A DNA stretch of 64,000 nucleotides from Pseudisothecium myosuroides (taxonomy: Eukaryota; Streptophyta; Bryopsida; Hypnales; Lembophyllaceae). Below are positions 53,001 through 64,000 of the stretch, piece after piece (within the stretch, counting starts at the first letter, position 1; each line of letters starts with the position of its first letter). Position numbers and translations under genes: made by a program. Where the stretch lies: positions 9,143,321 to 9,207,320 of the forward strand of contig OX637289.1 of the NCBI GenBank assembly GCA_951799445.1, given 5' to 3'. Below the pieces are notes generated by a model that worked only from the letters and a program-made list of their open reading frames with translations, was not told the DNA's origin and searched no databases.

Positions 53001-56000
53001 GACATCATCTATTTTGAAAAAAGCAAAAGTACTCAGTGGGATCAAAGTACTATTCATGATCTCCCCTTTATACACAAAATTTCAAGGATGAATAGTTGCA
53101 ATTCTATCCTATACAAAAAGATTCTCTCTCATTCATCAACCACAAAATGGCAGGAGTGTCATTTATGGATTAAGTAAGGCTGTCCTTTCTAAATTCAAGT
53201 ATTACATTGGATGAATGAAAAGTTAGTTGGACTAAAGAGTGCCTTGAAGCCCTCTGTTCATCGTCCAAAATATGGACATTGGAGTGCTTCAGGGTTAAAG
53301 GTAGGATCACCTTCAACCATTCAAATTTTGCTCTCAAGTACTATTGAGTGTTGGAAAGCTATCATTTTTTAATCACATAAAGATAATTTTGCAATGAAGT
53401 TGGATGAAATTTAAAAACGATATTTGATTGTAGTATACAAAAGTTATAAGAAATCAAAGTCGAATTGGTAGATTTTCTAAAACCATGCCCTATTTTTAAT
53501 GTTTACACCTTGAAGGGAGTGCATCAAGCATCTACCGTTTTTCTCTATTTTTTTTTTCTAGGGCTCGCTTTTGAAAACATACTCAGATTGGAGTGATCCT
53601 ACCTTAATATCACCTTTTCTAATATTACTTTCTCTACCCTCCTAACAAAACCTTGGAGACAAAGGTAAAGGAGACTCATCTAAAATCAACACTTTTTGGA
53701 GATCCAACATCTTTAAACAATTGAAGAAAAAATCACAACAAGATGTTAATAATGAAAGTGGAAGGAAATATAAATGCAATTGATTTGAGAATTTCTAAAG
53801 ACTATATAAATAAACTACACAATTTCAAAATGGAGGTGATAGCAACTTACACCTATTGTGAGCATTAGATTATCCTTAGTTGGACATCCTTAAAATACAA
53901 AATGCTTCAACTCTCCTTGGTTGCCTCAAAGAACTCTTCATTGGTTACTTCTTGGAAAATAGTGTTGACTTAAAAAAAGAAAATTGTTGAAATTGGATCA
54001 TTGGATTGGCTTTGAATACCACTAGGGTAGTGTCTTGTAAATAGGTGGTATTGTAGAAGGATATGCCTACCTCAAGGTTGGTGTTCAATTTTGAAGATCC
54101 AAAACAAATATGAGTTTTGACTTTGAAACTGTATATATTATCAATTCAATATTTACAAACATGTTTAATGAACCTACAAGAATTTGGTATTGTTGATTAA
54201 TCAAATTTTTACGAAGTGAAGGCTCTTTTAGTTCATCATGCATTAATATCATGTTATTCATGACAACATTCAAGACTAAAAGTGTCCAATGAATGACTAT
54301 TAGAAAATAGAAGAAATGGAGAATAAACCTATTCTTCTAAGAATCTGATAATTTTTTATCATCTACTTTGGTAATAGGGACAAGTCTTTCTAAAGAGTTG
54401 ATTCTTTGTCCAAACTTGCGTATTATCAAAACTTGTTGACTGTGCTAAGGATGTTAACAACACCTCAAATCAATTAAATAAAGATTTGAGTATGGTTTTT
54501 ATTATTGAAATGTAAAAGTTTTTGTTATGCCTTGTCGGTAGTCACAAAGGAATTCTAGATTCTCTTAGGATGTAGTTTTTGAACTCTATATACTCTATAT
54601 GACTAAACTATGAATTTTCAAAGTACTATAAAATACATTTATCCAAAATCAACCCTATGCTCTCTTACATAGAGGCTATAGAAGAGAGAAGATGTGAAGG
54701 TTTCACAAACAGGCCACAATTTGAAACAAGAATCTAGATGTGAAGGTTTCACAAACAAGTCACAATTAGGTGCACTTACTTTACTGTATTTGTCAACTGG
54801 CATTAGTAGCATATGTACGAATTAGGAAATTGGTTGAATTAGTCATGCCTGAGAGAGTGAGGGATATGGAACCGGTAGTGAAGTTAACTTTGCTGGCACT
54901 CTCACGCTCTTGAGAGGAAGACCTTTCTCTAAAATACTTGTTCATAGATGGCCGACACATGTGTACCCAAGAATTCTTGCACGTTGTAGGTACGACGATG
55001 AAATAGTCACTTGTGCAAAATCAATAGGACAGTGGAATAAGATTGAGCAAGTGCACTAAGTAGAACAAGTAATTAGTTTCACTTGCAGAAACTAATTCCG
55101 GTACTTGAAGGGTGCAGAAAAAATAGAAGGATCGATACACTGTACCTAACTTCAATGGACTGTGTCTTTGTAGAGGTGGCAATGGAAGAGCATGGTCATA
55201 CCCCCATTTTCCTATATTTCTCTTAGTCATAATCCTGTCCTTTAGCAATATGGTGACCTCTTAAACTGAGCAAGGTCCAGGGCCAAGCATTGAGGTGATG
55301 TCCAATAACGTGAAAACGGTACGAGGGACATGCACACCGACGAAACGTCCCAATCCCCACATGGGAGTACCGGTGACGCTTGTGAGCCTTCTGGTCCTCA
55401 TTGGAAACAAAGAGGAGACGACTGAAGCTTTGTTCAAAATTAAAAGTTGTATTCACCGTCCGCCACTGTACACAATGCAATCAGTTGACCTCATGCTCGT
55501 ACTTGCTCACCATCATCAAATACCCTTGACGGCAAGCAGTTCATGAATGAAAAATGTTCACTAATACTCCGTACCAAAGATCACTGTTCATCAGATTGCA
55601 AACCGACTCTATTTGCTGGCAAATTGATGGGACCGCGGGCACGGTCACCTGTATCCAACAAGCGCTTCACCCTTTTCTTAGCACCGAATTGGCGGTCAAA
55701 ATGTTTCACCTGCATGCAAACACGTAAAAATTTATATTGGTCTGAAACTGAAATTGAAAACCTTCTACAAAACCCTGTTGAGCATCCTCTGAAAAAGCGA
55801 ACCCTGGCATGTGAAAAGGAATCCCTAAACCCTTGTTTTGCAAAGTTGGGCTCAATTTGAACAAGTGAGAGGTCCTCAAGCCAATGAGTCATCGTCCAGG
55901 CTTGAATTTTTCTTGATTTCCTCTGATTTGGCATGGCTTTAGTCTAGAAAAGTCTAAAATGGCACGGTTCTCAAAAGGTCTCACGCCACTACTACTGAAG

Positions 56001-59000
56001 ACTATTATGAAAGACAAGAACTAAGTTCACAGAATTTGATTCTCTGAGGATATGGAAGGAATGGAGAAGTTACCCAAGTCGAGCGACAATTCTGCTCATA
56101 AAACGCCCGAGCAGATTTGCACTGTGCAGGGTAGAGGAGTCCCGCCGAAGCAATTTCTGTCGGTGTTGTGTGTCCACAATCAGTTTCTACACACTTGAAA
56201 AAAGCGTCCCGTGCCTGTAACAACGACCACAGATCCTCCACCCTCAGCAAATTATTCACTCCTTCACAGAGCTCTCCACTTGGGATTGCAGTTCAACTTG
56301 GAGCAGTAATGAAAGCGAGCGAGTTTTCTTGTTTTCATGTTCTTGTTTTCATTTCTTTTCATGTTTTCGACCAGTTTTCAAGCCATTCACTTCCGAGTCT
56401 CTACAAACACAGAGGCAGTACATTCTGTGGAGGCCTTGGAAATAACCAAATAAACCCTACTGTGAGTCGCCAAAAATTCCTGTAATCCCCAGAAATCATT
56501 CATCTACAAGGGAGAAGTACTGAGAGGCTAAACCCTAAACCCCGATCACTAAACCTCAATCATGCAACGCGCTCGCCAAGATCCACCTGCTGACCGAAAT
56601 ATCTGTAGGCCCTAATCGGGGACGCTCCCGAGATCGAGCGGAGAGACCCAAATGCGGATCGATATGTCGAAATTGACGGTGGGAATAAGTACGCCCGAAG
56701 AGCAAAACGCCAATTGAGGGCATACCTTGTAGCACACAGCCCGACTAGCTGCGAGGACGTCTTTCTCAACACGAGGCAGGGTTGTTGCGGAGTTTCCCGA
56801 ATCCATTCCCAGAAATAATTGATCTACAAGGGAGACGTACTGAGAGGCTAAACCCTAAACCCCGACTACTAAACCTCAATTATGCAACGCACTCGCTAAG
56901 AACGAAAATCTCTGTAATCCCTACGTCGAGGGCGCTCTTACAAATAAGACCCAAATGCGGATCGACATGTCGAAATTGACGGTGAGAATAATGCGCCCGA
57001 AGAGCAAAGGGACACTTGAGGGCACGCATACCTTGTAGCAAGCAGTTCGACCGGCTGCGAGGACGTCTTTCTCCACGTGAGGCAGGCTTGTTGCGGCGTT
57101 TCCCGAATCCATGTCGTCTGGCTGCCCTCCCTCTTCTCTTGGCTGACCATCTACTCCATTACCAGCGCTGCGCCACGGCCATCCCACCATTCCAACAAAA
57201 CGGGGTGGGGTGGGGTGGGGTGGGGTGGTGTCTTCTCGCTTGCGACCTCGCTCGCAGCGCAATTGGGCCCCGCAAAAAGGCTGGGTCGATTCTCACTCTG
57301 GCGACGGGCGTACCGAATTGCGACACCAAAACCTTCGCAGAATCAAGATTGAATGAAAGCTGGCGCTCAACTGCACACATCACCGTCTGTGCTGCGGACG
57401 CGGGTTCGCATGGTTCTTGACCTCTTTAATGTCACATCCAACATCCACGTGATAATATGAAGCTCATGGACTTTGTGATGATACAATCGACCTTCTGTAA
57501 TTGCACACTACTCCTTATAAGGAGTAACTGTTATGAGGTAAGGTAGAATCCCCTTATTCAATTACCATGCCCTATTCCGTTCTCCCTATTCATTTTGGAA
57601 CAAGAATCTTAGAGAGTACATGATTTCTTATCACTAATTCCATAAGCCCCAAAGTGATAAGAGATTATGCACGCACCTAGATTCTTGGGATTGAAATGAA
57701 TGTAGGGATTTAATTTGGATCCAATTGGGTGTTGGGATGGAAGAAGGTGCGTCTACCTTATGTTCCGAGAATTTCTCAAGTTAGGGGAGGTTCTCCCTAT
57801 GTTTTATTTTTTATTTTCAAATCCAATCCTAAATTAACCCTTAAACATCGAGGTGGACGTTTTGCGGGCAATGAATGACAAGAGAATCTCCTGTGTAGGA
57901 TAAAAGTGTAACTATTCATCTTCCAAATTTTGTGTGGAAAAAGAAGATCATGAATAGTACTTTGACCTCTAGTGAGCACTTTTTGATTTTTTCAAAGAAG
58001 ATGATGTCATCCGATGCCAAAAGGGATGATTTCCACAGTTACCAGTCCAACGTTCAAGGGTTAAAGCTTAAAAGGACCAAATGAAAATTGAGGAATGTTC
58101 CTATAATCTCAATTATTAACCCCTAAAGCACTGAACATGTTTTTTTGAGAACATAGCTTTTGGGGGCAGCTCACTATGAGCAGATTTTTTCTTTTTTTTC
58201 TTTGAAATTTTCACACAACATTTTCCCAAGGAGTAGCTTTAAGGTCCAACAATTTTTATAACTTTTGACTACATAGTTAAAAAGTTATTGCATGATATGT
58301 AATTTTCATTGCTCGGTGGGCAGCCCGGGCAGCTCAAAAAACTTCTTTAAAAATCACTTTTAAAAAAATAAAAAAAATTGAGATTGGTTCTTTAGATTTA
58401 TATGTACGTTAAAAGCTTTGAATCATTCCATTTGGATTAATGAGTCAAAAGTTATGAGGACTCTTAGTTTGAGGGTAGTATGGAATCTTTACTCTAAAAT
58501 AAACTTTGAAGTCCTTTATTTAACTCAATTTTCAATATTTTTGAAAAAAATAAAAACATTGGATGTAGATTGTTTACTACAACATTACAACCATTGGAAT
58601 TGGCATTTTTCAATTCCATAAATAAATTCATAACAATTTAGTGTTTTGAATCACTCTCTACCTCTTCCTACTTACTATTTTTTTCCTATATGTTGTACAG
58701 TTCCAAATGATCTGAAAATTTTCAAGCACGTAGCCAACTTGCTTTGAAGAATGAATCCAAAGAGTAATCACCCTTTCGACACTTTTTCATACACATGTGA
58801 CCTTGTGAAGGGCAGCTACCCATTTTTTCGTAGGCACCAGAAAAGGATTTTTGTCAATTCAAACACTATTATCTTGCAATCCACACGGTGGAAAATTCTG
58901 AAATTTTTTCCACATCTTTTCAAACAAGTTTAATACAAGATCCTACAGTTACATGTGTCCAAAAATGTTTTTTTTCTAAAATTTGGCACTTGTATTAGAA

Positions 59001-60675
59001 ATGGCAGTTTTGGAGCGTTTTTGGTGAAAACATAGTCAAAAACCTTTAGGGGTTAACATGATTTTTTGAAACTTTTTTTGAAGATAAAAAAGTGCATTAG
59101 CTTTGGGACTAATTAATTAGCTAAAAATATTACAAAATTTCAAAATAAAATTTTTAGAATTTTATTTCTCATAGAATATATTTTGTCTAAATGGAAAGAT
59201 TTGGTTCACTCTATTTGGATTAGTAATGAGAAATTTACAAAGCATCTTGTTTTGTAGCAAAAAAAAGCATCTTATTATAGAGCATCGTGTTATTTCAAAA
59301 AAATTAAAGCATTGAATTTGTTTTTGAACTCAATTTGCACAATTTTTCAACGGAAAGAAAGCTCCACGTGGTTTAGATTGCTTGCTAGAACAACCTTACC
59401 ATCTCGCTTACCATAAGGATTAATGTATTTCAGTTTTTCTTTAAAACTATTAACGATTTAGTTTTTCCTTCTATTATGTACCTACATCTATTCATTTTTT
59501 TTTAAGAATGGAAGTGAAGTTGTTTTTTTGCAATTTTTTCCAAATTCTGATCTCAACTCAACTCATTATTACAACAAATTAAGTTAATTAAATTCAAAGT
59601 CTAATAAACTAGTCAAGCAAGGTTAGTATAAGAAAAAAAATTCTTCACTTGAAACACAAACATCTTGCAATCTATGTGGTCAAGGGTCTTGAAATTTTGG
59701 GTCATACAATTTCATTCTAGTTTAGTATAAGATTTTGTGATAGATATGCTAAATTTTTTTTAAAGAGATTTGAAGTTTGCAATAGAAATGGCAATTTTAA
59801 ATTAGTTATTTGACAAAAAAAGGCCTTGGTCCCCTAGAAATTAACTCTCAATCAATCATTGTTGTGTACAAATTTAAGTAGACAACTCCCACATTTCAAG
59901 TTGTATTTAGAAGTTCATTTGTTTCCTAATGTAGTGCAATTAGAGAAGATTGAATATATTCTGTTGTGTATATAAAAATAAAATTGAAATAATATTCAAT
60001 ATTGCATTAATTAACTCTTTAAGGATCAAGTAGCATTTTTTTGGCAACATAACATTTTTGGTCATCTATTTACAAAGGAATTTTTTATTTTTTTCTTTGA
60101 AATTTTGACAAAACATGTGGTTGAGGAGTAGCTTTAATCCTTCACTGGCAAAATATCTTTATATACTAAAAAAGGGATGTATTTTGTCCCCTTAGGTAGT
60201 GAGGGGTTATGGCCCAACAATTTTCATAACTTTGACTACTTTGTAAAAAAATTATTATATAAAATGTAGTTTCTTTCTCAACACCAACAACTCAAGTAGC
60301 TTAGCATTTTTAGTCATCTATTTATGCATGAAAAATTGAATTTGATTTTCTAGTTTTATACACTATTTGGAAAGCTATGTCAAATCATTCTATTTTGATT
60401 TATGAGATGAAACTCTTGAGGAGTTTTAGTTTGCAAACAATTATAGAATCTCTACATTCTAAAATAAACTTTGAAATCCTTTAATGAACTCAATTTTCAA
60501 TATCTTTGGGGAAAACAAAATTAGATGTAGATTATTTATTACAACGATACAATTGTTGGAATGGAATTTTTCAATTCTATAAATAAATTGTTAACAATTA
60601 GTATTTTTAATCATGCTCTACCTCATCCTTCTTACTATTTTTTTCAAGAATGAATATAAAATATTTTTTGTTGAA

Positions 60676-60715
<40 letters not shown>

Positions 60716-63700
60716 TATATATATATTTCCAACTTATGTCATCAACGTATTATGGAGAATTGCAAGTTTTAGGATCTACATGCACATTTTTGAATAAAAA
60801 GTTTGGAAGATAGAACCTAACTACTTCAAAGGTGTTGAAAATACTTAAAAAGAAACCCCCAAGCATCATGATCTTGTAACTGGTAAGGTTTTGTACCTTG
60901 AAATTTTATAAGAGTGTAATTTAACAAATTAATTAAATGATTCAATAGTTGAATTTGATAATGAATAAACATAGATGAAGATTTAAGTGTTGCTTTGGGT
61001 ACAAGAGTTTTCAAGTAGTTTAGGCCTAAGAAAACCACATTCCTTTACCGGGTTGACTCCAACAAGCAAGAAGGTCAAACACAAAATATAGATTTATAAT
61101 AAAATATGTGTTCTATAAACTTTTTAGAAGCATTAGAAGAGATTAAGAAAATTCTAAAACATGTTGAACTTGGAGCTTACCCTTCCCACCCTATCCGCCT
61201 AACCTTGCCTATTTGTCTAATCAAGTGCATTGCTACGTGGTTGTAAGCACAAAGTGGTTGAAAATTTACCCCCTAAAGGCCCATTGTTCCTTCGGGGGAC
61301 AAATGGGATTTCGGGCAAGTACCTACAGGCTGAATTTTTGTCGTGATTTTTTGAATTTTATTTTGGAGATAGAAAAACTAATAAGCTTTGTGGGAATATA
61401 TAATTTTTTAACAGTCGGTGCCTGGGAACAATAGTTATGACCAAATAAGCTCAAAACAGGGGACGGTGGGCAGCCTGAGCAGAAAAAAAAAATTTGCAAA
61501 AATTTGAATTTTTTTTTAATATTTTTTTTCTCATAGATTATATTTTTTTCTATCTAGAAAGCTTTGATTCATTTCATTTGAATTTGTTATGAAAAAGTTA
61601 TGGACATTCTTGTTTTTCGGGTAGTTACAACACCTTTTTGAAAAAAATAACTTGTAGGATTCATTTCTGAATGCATTTTTTGCAATTTTTCAAAAAAAAA
61701 TTTGCATGGTTTTGTTTATTTGCTAGAGCAATCTCACCAGTGGGATTAGTGCATTTTAATTCCATCTAAAATACATGAATATTTTAGATTTTCCTTCTCT
61801 CTTATACCTACTTCTACTTAACAATTTTTTTAAGAATGATAATTAAGTTTTTTTAAATAATTTTTTTTCCCTAGACTCTCAACTCAATTCTCCACTATAA
61901 ATATTTAAAGCTCAAAGCTTTGTAGTGCAAAAATTTTAAGTTAAAAATGTTTAAAGTCAAAAAATCTAGTCCCGCAATGTGCTGAAAAACTTGTTTTTTC
62001 ACTTTAAACGTAGATATCTTGCAATCTGAGAGGTCAAAAATTCTGAATTTTTTTTACACATTCTCAAACTAGTTAGGTGTAAGATCCTATGGTTAGATGT
62101 GCAGAAAAAACATTTTTCAGTTTTTTTACTCCTTGCTTTAGAAATGACAATTTTGAGTGTTTTTTGGCAGGAAAATGGCCTTGGGCCTTTAGGGGTTAAG
62201 GTTGTATAAAAGTTCTCATTTGGAATTCAACCAAGATGTATTCTAGTGCATTGGGATGGTCTTGGAAAGTTCATCTTCCCATATATTAATCATTAGAAAT
62301 TATCTTTCCAACTAAATTTTGAAGAATATTTGTAGAACTTTTCAAATCGGTAGTGACACTTCTCTTCAAATATTTGTAAGAATATTTATCCTTATATTTT
62401 TAGGGTTTGAAAGTACTCCATTTGTTTCAAAATAAATCTTTGGTTTCTTGTGGGAACCTATGGGAGTACCACACATTTATTTGAAACAAAAGGAGTCAAT
62501 GTTCGGGAATTTTTTGAGTTTTACCGGCTAATTTCTATCAATTCTCATATTGCACTATTTTTTGAAGAACTAAATCCGGTTATTTTCTCTATTTTTCATT
62601 CTATTTACAAAAAAATTCACGAGGTTTTTGCCGAATTTTCCAAACTGTAACTATTTTTTTCCCCAATTCCACCGGCTAATTTGGAACGAGTCACTGATTT
62701 TTTCTAAACATTGGAGGTAAGGGAGGAGGTTCTAAAAGTGCACAGGCTCTAAAATCGCCCACCTCCTCAAATGCACACTACTTGTATATGTTTTTTTTTC
62801 ATAGCCTTCAACAATGTACAAACAATGTACATTTAGGGGGTGGGCGATTTTAGAGCCCTAAGCAATTTCAACTTCAAAATTTCATAACTAATTCCACAAA
62901 GCTCCAAAAAAATAAGAAACAACTTGCATTAAATGCCAATTCCACTTGTCTTTCAAGAAAATTTTACTGAAAAATATTTCAAGACGTTTCACCTCCCCAA
63001 AATGCAGTTTCAGCTCTTAAATGAGTGATTTATGGACCTCCTACCTTAGTGTTGAACTGGGTAGAACAAATGAAATGAAACTATATCAGTGAAGGTGATA
63101 TAAAAGAGGTTCGCGTGTATCATTCATCCTATCAGTTGGGTGTTTGCGGGTCAGGGTTTAGGGTTTTAGGGTTTGGGGGCACTCGGAGCTCGTATCGCTG
63201 TGTCGAATTCCGATTTCACTGTCGGTTCATCAGTTGCTCGGACATTCATGTCTCAGGAGGAAGCTTAACTAGTTTCGCCGCAAACGATCGGCAATGTTTG
63301 TCTTCCCCATACAGGGAATTTGAAGGGCAAATTGCAATGGCGTGTAGCATGGATGCTTTAAGATGGAGTTCTTGTTGCAGTGGGGTTCATATTCGCATTT
63401 TGAAGCGGTCCAATACTTTTCTAATCACGCGGTCGAGTAGTACTCCGCGCATTAGTGATATAGAATTAGGAGACAAGGGACAGATATGCAGTGCAAAAGT
63501 CTTGTCATATAGTTGTAGGCCTAGAATCTTTAACCTGTTTCAAAATAGGAAATCTCGAACGGTGCATTGCAGTGTTGGAGATAACAGAGATAATTCATTC
63601 AATGATGCTCTCTCTGTTGTAGTTAAAAGTCTGATTGCTGCGGGAATTTGCGAAGAAGATGCAGAGCGGATTTCTCTGAATTGTCCACTGTTTATACAGA

Positions 63701-64000
63701 AGCTCCTGGGACGTTCCATCGAAGCAGACGAAATCATGAGATGGGCCAATTTGAGTGCAGGAGCAGAGGACGTGAATGCCAGCACCAACGAGGTTGTGGA
63801 GTTGAATTGCCCCGAGCGTTGGTCTGTCGTGCTCGAGTTTGTTGGAGTACAGCCGCAAGCTGTAACTCGAATATCTCGTGTGCTTTCTAATTCTTCTCTT
63901 CCAGAATTTTTGAAGAAGGTTGGTACTCTTTGTTTTAGAATTTAGGGTTTGCTCATAATTGCGTTTGGTCTGCTTCCAAAAAATTTGCAAAGAGTTTACT

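Overview
The window looks like nuclear DNA of a streptophyte, most likely a land plant and probably a seed-free one; this is inference. The genes are intron-rich with GT-AG introns. Two encode apparent plastid or organelle proteins with N-terminal targeting regions. Short TTTAGGG/CCCTAAA (telo-box) motifs lie at gene starts. The intergenic DNA is very AT-rich and packed with short dispersed repeats. No rRNA, tRNA, CRISPR or bacterial-type operon was seen.

Four genes can be read with confidence or fair confidence. (1) A complete KDM5/JARID1-type histone H3K4 demethylase (plant JMJ17 type) on the minus strand, 33712 to 19680. I resolved it by hand into 33 exons whose phases all agree (1950 codons plus stop). 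Domain order is JmjN, ARID, PHD, JmjC, C5HC2 zinc finger, PLU-1 region, PHD, PHD. (2) A five-exon minus-strand gene at 51717-49629 for a 178-residue thylakoid-type membrane protein, tentatively PnsB5/NDH18-like. (3) A three-exon minus-strand gene for COA6, a twin-CX9C/CX10C cytochrome c oxidase assembly factor, whose promoter and first exon are duplicated in tandem. (4) The first exon of a plus-strand gene at the right edge, probably an mTERF-type organelle protein. The genes are unrelated in function; there is no cluster logic.

Layout: 1-19600 is repeat-rich with no convincing gene. 19680-33712 is the KDM5 gene, whose introns show none of these repeats. 33713-35500 is its GC-rich upstream region with a 12-bp minisatellite. 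35517-49628 is repeats and unassigned AT-rich DNA, including a 4.1 kb stretch without recognisable content. 49629-51717 is the PnsB5-like gene, followed by repeats to 55580. 55581-57112 is COA6. 57834-63048 is again mostly repeats, and 63115-64000 is the mTERF-like start.

The most unusual content is the repeat landscape. A family of about 0.65-1.2 kb elements is flanked by TTAA with ends reading TTAA-CCCCTAAAGG ... CCTTTAGGGG-TTAA. This is the architecture of piggyBac-type transposons (TTAA target duplication, ends beginning CCC), present here as non-autonomous copies. In several places neighbouring copies share a single TTAA. Alongside are a ~300 bp family with AAGGTAGG termini, a smaller TTAACCCTT family, a ~230 bp repeat with an unusually GC-rich core, a 280 bp element with a 9-bp target duplication, and a repeat pair that preserves a short reading frame.
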